From: Tamarix chinensis
Lineage: Eukaryota > Streptophyta > Magnoliopsida > Caryophyllales > Tamaricaceae
NCBI GenBank assembly: GCA_030549775.1
Contig: CM060174.1
Location: 24,416,693 to 24,480,692, forward strand
Direction: 5' to 3'
Length of the DNA: 64,000 nucleotides
Every line of letters starts with the position of its first letter. Positions within the stretch are counted from its first letter, which is position 1. The notes below the pieces were generated by a model. The model was not told the origin of the DNA and made no database searches. It saw only the letters and a list, made by a program, of their open reading frames with translations. Position numbers and translations under genes: made by a program. This document shows, piece by piece, positions 44,480 to 58,530 of the stretch.

Positions 44480-47400
44480 TTTTTTTTGGTGAGACTGATC
44501 AAAGACAGGGTAGGGCTGGTTTAGGCCAGGGGGAAATTTTTCTAGACTTGACCCTGGTGGAAATGATTAGTGCTTGGAATAAAAGGGGATTGAATAAGAA
44601 TTCCAAGCATAAGTAAGTCAAAAGATTTTGTGCTAGGCAGAAAGTTGAATTGTTTAGCTTATTGGAAACCAGGGTTAAAGAATCGAATTCAGCAAATGTT
44701 TTTAATAAAATTCAGAATGGTTGGAAGACCATCGATAATTATTCTCATCATCCAAATGGTAGAATTTAGGTACTATGGAATCCTACAGTGTGTCTGATGG
44801 GATCCTATTCTATGCATGACCAAGCTATCTTATGTCATGTCACACATTTGCATTCAAATGTTATTTTTTTTGTGGCTTTTGTGTATGCCTATAATTCTGG
44901 TGCTGCAAGAAAAGATCTGTGGCAATGGTTGAAGATTAATTCTCCAGGGCAGGTTCCTTGGCTGGTGGTGGGTGATTCCAATGTGGTTCTGCAGGATTCA
45001 GATAAATTTCAAGGGAGGCAGCCAAATAGCTCTAATGTGCAGGACTTTAGAGATTGTTGTCAAGAGTTGAGATTGTGTGATTCGCAGATTCAGGGTTGTC
45101 ACTTTACATGGTCCAGTCATAGAGAAGGAGAGGAGGAGGTGTTTTGTAAGCTGGATAGAGCTCTTGTCAATCTCTAATGGCTAGATGCTCATCCTCAATC
45201 TATGGCAGAGTTCTTAAGTCCTTTAGTTTTAGATCATTGCCATGTGATTATCCACCTTAACATTTCTCATTTAACAGGACCTAAACCTTTCAAGTTCTTC
45301 CAATTCTGGATTGAATCAGAGGAGTTCTTGCCTATTTTTCAGAACATATGGAGAATTAAGATTGGGGGAAATTTTCTTCACAAAATTTCTAAGAGGCTGA
45401 GTATGCTAAAGCAGGAGCTCAAGAAATTCAACAGAGAGAATTATGGCTCTATTTCTCAAAAAGTTAATGAAGCTAGAGAGGAAGTGACAGCATTACAGCA
45501 TAATTGTTATACTAATCTAGGTAATCATGATCAGAGAGGACTCCTGAAGGTAAAAGAGAAGCAATTCTATCATTTACTTCATTGTGAAGAACTGTTCTAT
45601 AAGCAAAAAGCAACAAATCAATGGCTTAAATGTGGGGATTCAAATCATAAATATTTTTATGCCAAGGTCAAGGAGAGGCATCAAAGGAAAGCAGTGGGTT
45701 TTCTTTTAGACTCTACTAATAATGAGATTAGAGGTGCAAAGCACATTCATGAAGCCTTTAGTAATTATTATCAAGATCTATTGGGAGCAGGCCCTTGTAT
45801 GGATGGGGTTATTGATCCTTCTGTTATCAATTCAGGACTTCCTCCTAATTATTATGCTAGCCTTTCTACTCTTGTTACTCAGGAGGAAGTGAAAGTAGAT
45901 ATTTTCTCCATGGGGGATATAAAAGCACCTGGTGTTGAAGGTTTTTCTACAGGGTTCTACAAGACTTGCTGGCTAATTATTGCAGATGAGGTTGTCTGGG
46001 ATGTGAGAGAATTTTTCTCCACTGGTTCTCTGCCCAGGAAACTAAACATTACTGCCCTCACTCTCATTCCAAAACAACCAAATGCAAATAGGGTTACTGA
46101 ATTTCGACCAATACCTTGTTGCAATGTGTTATATAAAATTATTGCAAAGGTGATTGTTCAGAGGTTGCAGCATATTATGCCAATGCTTATTGACTTTTCT
46201 CAAAATACATTCATTAAAGGAATAAGTATTGGAGAAAATGTTATGTTGGCCCATGAGTTAGTAAGGAAATATTCTCATAAGGGCACCTCCCCTAGAGGCA
46301 TGCTTAAGATTGATCTTAAGAAGGCTTATGACATGGTTAATTGGAGGTTTCTGCCGGAAATCCTTAACTTGTATGGCTTTCCACCTTATTTTATTAAGTT
46401 GATTATGGCATATGTCTCCACTGTTTCATATTCAGTCTCTTTTAATGGTGTTTTGGCTGCACCTTTCCCTAGAAAAAGAGGCTTAAGGTAAGGAGATCCT
46501 CTTTCTCCTTACCTGTTTGTGCTGTTTATGGATTATTTTAGTAGGTGCTTGAAGAAATTGTGGGTTGATCCCAGGTTTCATGCTCATCCAAGATATAAAG
46601 GACTGCAGCTTATCAATTTAAATTTTGTAGATGACCTTTTGCTATTTTGTAAGGGTAATTTGTAGAGTGTTCAATGTCTTAAGGAGGTTATAGATCATTT
46701 TTCTGCAACTTCAAGCCTTATGGTTAATCCCAACAAATGCTCTATGTTTTTTGGGGGTATGGATGGTGCAACACAGGCAGCTATTCTGGAACATCTTGGT
46801 TTTCTTGCAGGGAGATTTCCTATAACTTATCTGGGATTTCCTTTATCCTCTACAAGATTATTTGCTACTCATCTGCAGCCATTGTTAGATAAACTGACTA
46901 GAAGGTTAAGACATTGGAGTACCTTGTTCCTCTCAATGTAGGCAGACTACAACTCATTAAATCTGTGTTATTTAGTATACAACTCTATTTTAGCTAGATC
47001 ATCTTGCTTCCTAGGAAAGTTCTCTACTGTTTTATCAATCTTTGTAGGACTTTCCTATGGTCTGGCAAAGTGCAGCTTAAGAAGACTGCTCTTGTTGCCT
47101 GGGAATCTCTATGTTCTCCAACCAATGAGGGTGGGCTTGGATTGTTAAATCTTCAGATGTGGAATTTTTGTGCATTGGGGAAGCTCTAATGGAACATTGC
47201 AGCAAAGAAAGATACCCTATGGGTCAAATGGGTACATATAGTGTTTATTAAATAAGGCTCTATGTGGGATTTTAGCCCAACATCTTACACTTCCTGGATT
47301 TTCCTTAGGATTCTTCACATTAGATCTTTTATGCAGGACTTCATTTTGAAGTGTGAGGCAACTCAGACAGAGTATAGTATTAAAACAACTTATAAATCCG

Positions 47401-47941
47401 TTAGACCACCTCAGGACAAGCAGCTTTGGACAAAGTTGTTATGGAGATTTGTTTCTACTCCATGATTGAATTTTATTTCTTGGCTTGCTTGTAGAAATAG
47501 ACTGTCAACTAAAGCAAGACTAAGGGAGATTGGCATGGTAGTGGATCCAGTATGTATTTTCTGCCATCAGCATAATGAGACCAGGGACCATCTATTTTGT
47601 TTTGCCCTAATACTTCCATAATCTGGAGAACTATTAGGAGGCTGGCTGGAAGAAGTGATCCTATCTTCGGATGGGAACAAGAGGTCAATACTTTAATTAC
47701 AAGAACTAGGCAAGCAGCAAAGAATAAATATATTTTGGGGGCTCTTTTTGTTTCTTACATTGCAACTGTTTGGCATGAAAGGAATCTTAGAATTTTTCAA
47801 AATAAGACTAGGCAATTAGGTGTTCTTTTGAGAAGTATTATTATGCATGTATCTAGGATGTTTGTTAATCATACTTATTTTGGTAAGTATGTTAGATGGT
47901 TAGGGGTGCTTGATGATATTAATTGTAATGCTAAGTTGTAA
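44480..47941 (+). pseudogene. LINE ORF2 (endonuclease, reverse transcriptase, zf-RVT)
   Basis: Endonuclease: SAWNKRGLNK, LLETRVKES, VYAYNSG, GDSNVVL (GDFN expected) and FTWSSHREGEEEV at 44550-45170. Then a 429-codon open frame (45202-46491) with RT blocks: LTLIPKQPNANRVTEFRPI, CCNVLYKIIAKVIVQRL, KIDLKKAYDMVNW. Next is a stop at the Q of RQGDPLSP, and the catalytic FVDDLLLFC at 46624-46650. After a frameshift near 46935 come LCRTFLWSGK and CHQHNETRDHLFCF (zf-RVT, Cys/His ligands visible). A second frameshift near 47600 leads to SYIATVWHERNLRIF at the end. Inactive. Confidence 0.9.
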
Positions 47942-47997
47942 TCTCCATTTTGATAGTAGTAAATTCTACTTATCAAAAAAAAAAATACATAGAGTTA

Positions 47998-49900
47998 GAA
48001 TTTAAGAAAAATAACAAGAAATTCTCCTCTTAGCTTGCTACGTGACATTAGTTATATTATAGCTAGTAGATGTTTGCATTTGGATCATAAGAGCAAAATT
48101 CAACAATGGCAGCATTGTATTGATAAACTGGTCATGTAATGAGTTGGTTGTAACCTTAGCCTTTTGGTTGTTCTATTTATAAATTTTTTCTTACTTATCA
48201 AAAAAATATTCGGGGGGGGGGGGATGAGGAATTAATCAAGGAAAGTATAAAAAACCTTGGTTTTTGAAAATGGCTTGAGGTGCCAAGGTGATGAATACTT
48301 CACAATCATCAATTTTAATTAATTCTTGCTTGAGTATAAACACTAATAAACTAAACTTTAGGGCTTTAAAAGTAAGTAATGAAATTAAAAAGTAAGAACG
48401 AGAAGAATGTGAAGTCAAATCTAAAGGAAGAAGGTTATGACAAAACATAACTCATAAGAATAATGCATAACATAGTATATAAGAGAGAAAATGTGACAAT
48501 AGATTTAGAGGAAAGTGGCAAAGTGTTAAAATGAACAACCAAAGGGCATAAATCCCTTATGGATGTCAAAAAAGTAAGATGAGAGAGAGGTAAAATTTGA
48601 CAAGGAAGGTTACTAACAAGCAAAAGGGTGATGGGAGTTAATGGCATGGGTGAGAATATATAAGAGTATTTGTAGAAGATAAAAGAGTTGATTATAGATC
48701 AAAATTTGGTTGATTGGATAAAGATAAGGTATGATACGATCATAAGGGGCATGGAGATTATATATTCAAATTCAACATGCCTAAGAAAGTCAGAAACAAA
48801 TACAAAATGATTTATGTTAGGTAGAATGTCTAATAAATGATTAAAGTGAGAAAAATGATCAAATACTTTTTTAAAAGTAGGAAAATATGTAAACTTAACC
48901 TAGAAGCCCAAATATATAAAAATACTAGGCATAGAAACTAATTTGGAAGTAATAATAATTTTAAAAAAGCAAGTTACAAAAAAAATTCTCAACTCCAGTT
49001 GATTAAAAGGGTTGACCTAGTCAAGCATTAAACCCCCTAAATGAATAGTCTCTCTTCTTAAAACTAGTTGAATTTTGGGCAACGCCAAACCTACTAAAAA
49101 AAATCTATGGTTTGATCTGTAAAATGGTAAAAATAAAGGTCTATGGATTAATGTACCATTATCAGTGAATGTTAATAGGTTGGTAAAGGATTAAGAGACT
49201 CATCATCCATAAATAATGGTTAGGAAAATTTGAGGTATTACATTATGCTTTATGATTGTTTTATATATGTATGGAATGTTTAGACTATTTAACCCTAGGA
49301 TAACTTGGAATTCTTTCATTAATAAGTGATAATAATTATTTCATGTAATAAGTGATAAATGGTTTATAAATAATAAGTGATATAAGTGGTAATACAAGTA
49401 GAATAGTGATCGAGTGTTGGATTGTTTGAATGATGATGAATATTAACAATCAATAATAATAATAATAAAATATGAATAATGAGGAATGAGATATTTAAAC
49501 CTTTAACTGGGATTTTGGAAATAAAAAGGGTTAGTCATTTCATATCAATTTTGGATAATATATCAAAAAAGTTGTTTTTTGATGATTTCCACAAACTAAT
49601 AAGTTAGTTCTAATCCTGCTTAACCCCTATTTTTTTTAAATGGTTTAAATTGAGTTAGATCCTCTAAAGTGAGTTTTGAATTCTACTTTAAGGCTAATAG
49701 CTTGTGAGAGGTTTTAAAAGTGTTTAAACATTTTGCTAATACTTATTATATCTTCTAAAATAATTGGAAAATAAGTTGGGTATGGAATATGTGGGCTATA
49801 TATCATGTGTGATGTGTAATTTGTGAATGCATAAGTTTGGTGCAATAAATCAATACCCATAGATGTGTATTGTAATTGCATAAAACACATTGGTTAATAG
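47998..49900. other. AT-rich non-coding with LINE-tail and LTR-end motifs
   Basis: No gene. CTTACTTATCAAAAAAA at 48191-48207 resembles the 3' ends of the two LINEs in this window, so a short LINE remnant may end there. A poly-G run follows (48212-48222). GAGGTATTACA at 49233-49243 resembles the right ends of O, M and C and may close another related element whose start I cannot see. Confidence 0.35.
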
Positions 49901-50439
49901 TGTAATACCCCAAAATTTAGCTAAGAATAATCTTGGGTAATTAAAGTTGTAACGTAATTCTAACCTGAGGAAATTTATTTTTCTATCTTACGATAACTCT
50001 CTAATCCTAAACTTTAGCCTAATCCTGATTTTTATTTCGGGTTATTCATATCTTTTCTAACCAAAAATTATTCATGGATGATTATTTAATTAATATATCC
50101 TAATATACTAACCTAGATTTTATTAATCTTATCCTAATTAAAAACCAAACCCATTATTTTTCTCTTTTCTTCTCCCCTGTTTTCCCTTTTCTCTTTTTTC
50201 TCTTTCCTTCCTTTGGTCAACCTTCTCCCTCTCTTTTTTTCTTTTTCCCCTTTCTTCTTATGTGAAAAATTATCCACAAACAATGCACGACATGCCCTAT
50301 CACTCCCCTATCACCTGCCAAGCAATTCCCTACCCCCATTAGCCTATCAATTCCTAGCCTCTATGATCATGGGTTAGGGTTGATATTCTTTTGGCCACTG
50401 TACCCACTCCTCTTTCGTTTCTACATGTATATGTGTATG

Positions 50440-50478
<39 letters not shown>

Positions 50479-52189
50479 GTCAAGCAATAAATGCCCCTGA
50501 CAACCTCTTTTCTCTCCCTTTTTATTTTCTGTAGATATAGCACCTATAACACCCCAAAATCATGACTTGAAAATTTTGTTTAAATCTTGCTTTGCGGAAG
50601 CTGAAATTAAAGAATGGTGGGTGTTGCTGCCACACTTGACATAAGTCTGGTATCCTCACCATCCTTATGTCAAGTGTTAAGGCTTAAAACAAGTCAAACC
50701 AACAAAATGCGAAAGAAGTACAATACATAATTGAGGGTTTTACAAAAGAAAGATTATCCATGACAAATGACAGTTTAGATAATTAAGTAGCTAACCATTT
50801 TTCAGAAAATAACAAAAGAGCACACAAAGGTGAAACAATGGTTTGTCTTACACTCATTTGGTCCATCATAGTTATAAGGAAAAGGGAAAAAAAGGACGGG
50901 CCCCACTTACTCCCTTAATCTAACTATTCGCTGGGGTGATGCTCCTTATAATTCTTCAACCATTGCATGCCATGGATGAACTCCTCTGAAAAGTGGTAGT
51001 ATCAGTATGACTTCCTTGTACTGAGTAAATCACAACACCTCCGGAGAGGTAGCATACCCACATATACAATCATCATAAAAGTAAGGCATTCAAATAAAAC
51101 ATACAATCGCATGCAAGCCAGGAGTTTATGACACACATCCACATCACAATTAATGGTACTAGTTAGATCACAATCCCTATCAAGGGCATTGAAGACATGC
51201 TTACAAATCTTACAACCATTTCAACTTACCAACGGCCATGCCTTATAGCATAATAGAACAAAATAGTGACATTGCAACAATCTAACCAAGGTCGAGTCAT
51301 GTCTAATCCAATTATTATTGAAGTATTAAGGTGGGTGTCTAATCCGGTTATATCATTTATGTAACAATTCTCAAGTGGAATACAATCTCATATCCATGAC
51401 AATGATCTTCAAGGAGGGTGGTGCCAAAATAATTCACTCGATTCTAGGGCAAAACTCACCAAGGAAGCCACATGACATATTAGTCGCTTATACTAAACCT
51501 GTAACATCCCAAAATTCACTAAATTTTTTTAAAGCGAAAGAATTTAAATTAAAACCTATGAATTATGGGGATGTTACCGCCACACTTAGTACCAAATCGA
51601 TTCTCTCCGACCGTTTCAGTACCAAGTGCTAAGGCTAAGAAAAGAAATAATCAATTATAAATCAATACAATCCGAATTCCAAATAAACATTAAACAATTG
51701 TAAAAACAAAAATCAGAGTACGCGTAAAGAATTATTGTTCAAATTAAAAAGGGAAATAGCTTACAACCATTAGAAGATTAAAAAAAGGAAATAGAATCAC
51801 ATAAAGACTAAAATATGGCCACATCACTCTCTCGAACCTTGAGCCAAAACACGCTCAACACTCAGCCCTGACTGATGTCTCGCCCACCTGCACAAAGTCA
51901 GAAGGGCATACTACTCATGGGAATGAGCATCACCCATGAAACAGGTGATCAGTACGCTACATACTGAGTAAGGTAACCAAACACTAAGGCCACCACATAA
52001 GCACATAATCCATGTAGAATAATAAAAGGGAATAATCCAACACAACAACATAAAGGCATATAAACAATTCAGGTAAAAGTACAAAGGCCCGTTTATAGTC
52101 CGGATTAATTACTTAATTAATCTATGATCAGAAGTCGACACACACCATGCCTTTTATCAAATCCATATGAGTATAGGAACACCCCACTA

Positions 52190-52520
52190 TTATAACCGGT
52201 GGGCCGGTCACTTGCGGGACAAAGTCCACACCATTATTATTCACCGGTGGATTGGTCACTTGCGGGACAATAGTCCACACCACTATTCCTTACCGGTGGA
52301 TCGGCCGGTTCCTGCTCACATGGTGTTCCACTGTAAGTAATTAGTATCTTTTAAGTGTCTTTAGCAAACTCTGGTTTGTGTTTATTGAGCTCGAGTCACC
52401 CCACTATTATTACCGGTGGGCCGGTCACTTGCAGGACAAAGTCCACACCACTATTTTTCGCCGGTGGATCGGTCACTTATAGGATAAAAACCCTAACCAC
52501 TATTCCTAACTGGTGGATCG
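52190..52520 (-). repeat. ATCCACCGG minisatellite in M_B
   Basis: Reverse-orientation units (CCGGTGGATCGG and CCGGTGGGCCGG) near 52192, 52242, 52295, 52413, 52462 and 52511, spaced about 50 bp in two blocks, as in M_A. Confidence 0.88.
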
Positions 52521-53977
52521 GCTGGACTCGGCTTAATAATCTTCCAATTTAAATGATTAGTGTCTTAAGTACCTTATTCAAAGTTTTCACCCTGGACATG
52601 CATGAATCATCACCCATCACAAATCATAAATCCTACTATCATAATTACACTTTAATCACCAATTACACATGATACAACAAAAACCCTAAGCAGCCACACC
52701 AAACCCTAATAAACCACAACAAACCATAATGAACCACTCCAAACCCTATTTAACCATAACAACCATAATTAGCCATTCCAAACCTTAATTAACCACAACA
52801 ATTCACAATTAGCCACTCCAAACCCTACCTCAGTCTCCTACGTACCCAGATAATGCTCTACGTACTATCTTTCACCCAAAGTGGTTAAACACCCAAACAA
52901 CACTTACATTACCTTCCTTACATCCCAAATCAACTTTCCATACGTAAATTTCACTCCCATGCAAACTTTACACATCCCATGCAACCTCTCGAACTTTTCA
53001 TACAAACCCTAAATCCCATGAAATCATTAATTCCCATGCAAAACCCTACTCCACCATGAAAACCCTAATACCATCATGTAAACCCCAATACCACCATACA
53101 ATATTACATCCATACAAACCCTAATACCACTATACAAAACCCAAGATTCTGTCATACAAAACCCTAAATTCAATCCACACAAAACCAAAGATTCATCCAT
53201 ACCAAATCCTAGATTCAAATCATGTAAAACCCAAAGATTCTTCCATATAATACAATTGATTAGATTCTCCCATTCATAACCACAAATTAGATTCTCCCAT
53301 ATAAGACCATAAGTTAGATTCTTCCACATAAAGCCATAAATTAGAATCCCCCATATAAACCATAAATTAGATTCTCCCACACGAAACCATAAAAACCATA
53401 AAGCAGATTCTTCCACAAGAAACCCTAAAATTCTCCATTTTATTCTTCCACTCATGAACAATTAAAATAATTAGGTCAACTCACCTCCCTTGGTCAACCT
53501 CTTTACCTATCATCCTTTTTCATCCTTTCTCCCACACAAAACACATCAACTCCCTCACATGCATGTCTTACAAGATCACGACACATATCATCACACACAT
53601 ATAATACACATGCTATGCAAACACACAAAACATACTTCAATTCCATGCCATACCATATACGACATATATAATGATGATAGACATATGATACATAACATGT
53701 GAAGCACATAATGCATATAAACACACAGAAGACCTTAGCACCCCTTACTTGAAATGACACCGGTCTTGGAGCACGCTCCTATGCCTCCTTAGGGCTTTGA
53801 CCAAATAATAACATACTAATAAAAATAACATTAATAAAATTCTAACTTCCTAAAGATATAGAAATAATAGAAATATAGTAAAAGTTGATAATATAGGGTT
53901 AAATACTTTACCCTAATAATAATAATGATACTAAAAATAATATCAATGAGAATATAAATACGAATAATAATAGTAAC

Positions 53978-53978
<1 letters not shown>

Positions 53979-54031
<53 letters not shown>
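53979..54031. repeat. (AAT)n microsatellite in M_B
   Basis: About 17 uninterrupted units. The surrounding 53.9-54.4 kb is dominated by imperfect AAT/AATAGT repeats. Confidence 0.93.
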
Positions 54032-55138
54032 GACATTATTCAAAAACAAAGTAAAATAAATGCTTCGGCCCCTTTACCAAAACAATACTAATAATAATAT
54101 TAGTAAGATAAATAACAAAATTTAGTAATAATAATAATAATAATAATAATAAAATAGTAAAAATAATAACAATAGTAATAATAATAATAATAATAAAAGT
54201 AATAGTAAAGTATTTGTAATACTAATAATGGAATAATAATAATAGTAATTCGAAATAGTAATAATAAAAAGTAATAATAATAATAATAATAATAACATAT
54301 TAGTATTAATAATAGTAATAATAGAAATAATAAGAAGAATAAAAATAAAATTGAATTAGAAATACAATAGGGCTTCGGCCCTCAATAGAAATAATAATCA
54401 AAACATTAAGACTAATAATAATAATACATATTAAAAAAATAATAATAGTATTTATATGTAAATAATTGAAATAAAATAATTTAAGGGTTATAAAAATAGG
54501 GAAAAGGGTTGAGAGGGTCTAGGGTTCAACCTTAGGCTAGTGGGGATAGGCAGCACCGGCGGTGGTACATGGAGGCGGCGGCCGGAAAAAGAGAAGAAAA
54601 GAGCAAAAGTTGTATGCTGGGAAAAGCTAAGGAGAATTAAGGTGAGGTATGGGGTGTTTAGGGTTTCCCAGGAGGAGAGGGACAGAATGATGGTGGTGGT
54701 ATAACCAAAGGTGACGGCGCATGGCTGCGGTGGGTGGTGGCTGAATGGGAGAGAAGAAGAAAGAGAGAGGAGGAGAGGGAGGAAGAGGAAAAGAAAGGTA
54801 GGGGAAGGTCGAGCAGGGTCTGCAGAACAATTTTGGAGGTTAAAGGAGCGGCGACAACGGTAGAATAGGTGGTTAAAGGTGGTTCGAAGGGTGGCGGAGA
54901 CAGAAAAATAGGTTGATCGGGAAGGCTATTTCGCACAGCCGAGGTGGCTCATGTAGGAAGAATCAAGAGATATGGGACGTTTGGTTAGCTAGAGGGAGAT
55001 GCGAGGGACAATTTGGTGGCCAGATATGGCGGCGAAGTTGGGCGGAGGCGGCGGGCGAGGTGTCTAAAGAAAAGGCAGTGAAAAGGAATGATTTCTGGGT
55101 AAGAAACCAAAAGCTCGATGTAGGGCTATTATGGGGGG

Positions 55139-55146
55139 TATTTATA
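55139..55146 (-). promoter_or_regulatory. Putative TATA box of M_B
   Basis: The minus strand reads TATAAATA at the position matching 10887 in M_A, between the CT-rich zone and the GC-richer body. Confidence 0.45.
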
Positions 55147-57059
55147 GGGTTAGAAGGGAGGATAGGGTCGGTGAGAGAGTTGGGCAAGTAGGGTTATGGT
55201 CACCGGCGGCGTCCCGTGGCCGGTGGTAGCAAATCTCGGGTAGGGGAATACGCAGGAGAGAGAGAGAGAGAGGATCGCACGATAAGGAAGGGAGGTGGAT
55301 GGGTTTTTGTGGTTGCCGAATCAGGGGGGAGAGATTAGAAGGAAAACTGCCGGTCAAAACGAGCGAGATTGCCGGCGAAAAACCAAGGCAGGTGGCGAAG
55401 GTTACAAGCGTCGGTGGTGTCGGGGCTGGGGAGAAGAAAAGAAGAAGAAGAAGGAGCTAGGGGACCGGGCGGTTTAGGGAGAAAAGAAAAGGAAAGGAAA
55501 GGCGGCGAACCGGGCCGGACGCGAGTTAGGGGGTGAATTAAATGAAACGACTCGTTTTGGGAAGAAAATGGAATAAACACAGCGCGTCGAGGGGTGGAAG
55601 AAGGGCGACGTGCGCGGGATGGGCCGAAGGAAAGGAAGAAGGGGACAAGGATTGGGCTGCGGGAGAGGGCATCCCAAAAGGGGAAAAAGGGTGGAAAGGA
55701 AAAAGAAGAAAAGAAAGAAAAAGAAAGAAAAGGAAAAAGGAAAAGAGAAAAATAATTATTTTGGGTATTTAAATTTATTAAAATATTTGGGATATTTAAG
55801 AATAATAATATTTAAATAAAATAATATTTGAACCCCTTTTTAGGCTAAATTAGGATTTTTAAAATATTTTCCATAAATTCTATTTTAATTAGCAAATCAC
55901 TCTAATTTTATTCAATTAAATTATTTCTAACATTTATATTAATTTGAAACTATTTTCTCCTTCTTATTTTAAATAAAATAATTTATTTAATTAATTTCTA
56001 AAATAAAATATTTAATTAGCTAAAATACCAAAATTTTTCTAATAAAAATTATGTATTGTTTATATCTTAAATATCCCTAATTAATTTTATTTTATAAAAA
56101 TAATTTATTTAATTAATTTTTATAGTAAAACCTTATTTAAATATAATATTTAAATTTAGAAATTTTTTGGGCATTTTAAAACCTTAGAACTCAAGTCCTT
56201 AAGTACGCGTACTCTTTATAGGGCGTATGGAATACCTTTAGAGCAGAAGTGAGCCCCTTGATCCGAAGGCTCAAACTATGCACTCGGCGGCCAAGTCTGA
56301 TGCACGAGATTCCTTGCCAACTCAAGTCTTTCTCTTTATTTAATTAGTGTCTTATGAAATTTCGGGTTATTAGTTTTAGAATATCGAGGTTCATAATATT
56401 TAACTTAGCCATCAATCAAACGACCAATGTCACATCCAAAAGACTACAAGGGTCACAACCATTCCAAGCCAACACAACCTAGGGTTAGGCATCATGCCAT
56501 AGTCCAAATAATTATCCGATTCACTTGTTCAACCTAATTATCCAATTATTTCTAAAATTATTTTGAGGCCAACACTTAATTCAACTAGTCTAATTATTCA
56601 CTTTGGAACACCTTTTTGCCTTAATGATCAAAATACCCTTCAACCTATAACTACCACATTTTCCTTCACTTTATTATCAAGTTTACTTATATAGGATACT
56701 TGTCATGAAAATTCTAGCATAAAATAGCCAATGATACTTTAACATACGATAATTTCTTCGGTATGACAAAAAACCATATTATCCCTAAACATTCACCATA
56801 CACAGTACACGTATACACTCCTAGCATGCATTTCTAATATCTCATAAATTTATGCAATTTCCACTAATAACTTTCAAATATAAATCATGGTATATGAAAT
56901 TTACATTTTTACCCCTAGAACATGCAACACATAATAATCACCATTTAAACACAATTATACTCTAAGTTAACATGCTATACGTTCAAAATTATCTAAATTA
57001 TCCAAGGGACACATTTAATCCATTTATAGGTCTTACCATGAAACATGATAAATTTTCGG

Positions 57060-57360
57060 TTGGACTCTAATCCTAAACATGCACATTTCTCTTTTATCAT
57101 AAATCCATATATGTTGTCATAAGCATACACTTTCAGTTTTTAGAATACTACCTAAGTATACAAATATTAGCATGGTAACATGTATTAGTACCCTAAATAT
57201 ACTCATTTCTTTTTATTAGCATAAATCCATATTCGTTGTCATAAGCATACACTCTTCAAATTTTATAATACTACTTAGGCATATAAAAATTTGCATGGTA
57301 ACATATATTAATTTACACATCATAATACTAACATAGAAACAAACTACAACATGCTTCCAT
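57060..57360 (-). repeat. Partial copies of the 188-bp repeat in O_B
   Basis: GTTGTCATAAGCATACAC recurs at 57113 and 57235, about 122 bp apart, with the ATAAATCCATAT and GCATGGTAACATRTATTA words. The full-length unit including the ACAACATGCTTCC segment is present only once, near 57310-57355. Confidence 0.75.
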
Positions 57361-58145
57361 TTCCCACAAAATACAAATCATTTGATATCCTCAACCTCAC
57401 ACGATTTTTACCTTAGAAAACTAACCTATCACTCTCACATAAAATTCTACCATCTACGGATTAGTTGGATTTACCTTGAGCTAAGAAAATAATAACACCA
57501 CGAAGCTTCTTCCTAAAATACCTTAGGTGGGGTCGAGATTACCTAGAAATGAATAACACCATCCACAACTATGAGCATTAGTATTTATGCTAATTAAAAT
57601 AATCAAAAGACAACCTATGTGAGCTAATAATCAAAAAATGATTAGGGAAAAAAACCAAGGCGGCTGGTGCATAAATTTTCTATGGACTAAGCCCACCGAA
57701 AGATAAAATACTTACGTCAGGAAAATAGTGGCTGCTTGGAGAGGTGAAACACAAGGAAAATGTTGGGTTATTGTTGGGCTAAATTTCGGTGAAGGGAAGG
57801 GAGACTTTGCGGCTGCAAACCAAAGTTTAATTGTTGGAACTAAGGGGAGAGAAAGAGAGGACTGCAAGGAAAAATAGAGGACTTAAAGGGAGAGGGAATG
57901 AGGGTATTTGCTCCAGGTTGAGACTTAAGAAAAGGAGGGGAAAGAAGAGGGAGGAGTGGTTTCTGCGTGGGTGAGTGGGGAAGGTGCTGCAGGTGGGTTC
58001 TTTTGGGGTTGAGGGTGTCGAACAGATTAGATAGGAAAGGGGCCTACAAGGGCAGGTTGAGGCATGGGAAAAGGGAAGAAAATGGAGGGGTAGATGGCTA
58101 GAAAAGTTGGGTAGGTGTGCAGGTTGAGAGGAGGGAAGGATAAGG

Positions 58146-58530
58146 GCTGCAACTTGGTGGATGGGCTAGGGTTACGTGCAACTATGGCTGCATTCTGCTG
58201 GGTAACATGATGGAGGATGGCTGGGTTGAGGGTTGCGGTTTTTGCAGGGTGGAGTGGCATGGGAAAGGAGGAAAAATAGGTGCATAGATGATTAGAAGGT
58301 AGAGTAGGGGTGTAGGTTAAGGGAAAAGAAGGGTGAGGGTTGCAACTTGGTGGAAGGGGTTGGGTTTTGAGGGTTTGGGCTACAGGTTGCTGAGTAGCAT
58401 GAGGGAGGGTGGCTAGGTTGGTGGCTGCGACCTGTAGGGCTGGGGGTGTGGCGTGAGGGGGTGGTATTGCATAGAGGTGATGAGATGTGTTTGGGGTAGA
58501 GGGAAAGCTACAAAGGGGAGTGGTTGCTGG
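58146..58530 (-). repeat. Two-copy tandem duplication of about 193 bp in O_B
   Basis: GCTGCAACTTGGTGGA at 58146 and GTTGCAACTTGGTGGA at 58339 head two diverged copies. Each later contains GTARCATGAKGGAGG followed by GGCTGG/GGCTAGGTT. O_A has a single copy of this CT-rich zone. Confidence 0.7.

Larger units (their letters stand above)
42957..47984 (+). mobile_element. L1-type LINE, near full length, inactivated
   Basis: ORF1 with a DUF4283-type domain and zinc knuckle is followed by ORF2 with endonuclease, reverse transcriptase and a C-terminal zinc-binding region. The element ends in a 3' UTR with TTTTGATAGTAGTAAATTC and a poly-A tract at 47975-47985. Candidate target duplication: ATACATATAATTA (42944-42956) and ATACATAGAGTTA (47985-47997), 11 of 13 identical. 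About 5.0 kb lies between, a normal length for a plant L1. Many stops and at least two frameshifts make it inactive. Confidence 0.88.
51500..56178 (-). mobile_element. Element M_B, nested in O_B
   Basis: In window orientation it starts TGTAACATCCC and ends GGGCATTTTA, with an exact 5-bp duplication AAACC (51495-51499 and 56179-56183). It is homologous to M_A in the same internal order: CCGGTGG minisatellite, GTTTGG/CCCTAA zone, AAT run, TATA box, purine-rich zone, AT-rich end. Its insertion site within O differs from that of M_A, so the two insertions were independent. Frames of 60-144 codons inside are low-complexity. Confidence 0.88.

Noticed and set aside
53027..53461. 144-codon minus-strand frame with repeated WxLxGxxxxG-like residues
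   Set aside because: It is the translated form of the AGATTC/ACCCTAA repeats of M_B. No start context or homologous frame in M_A, which has stops throughout.
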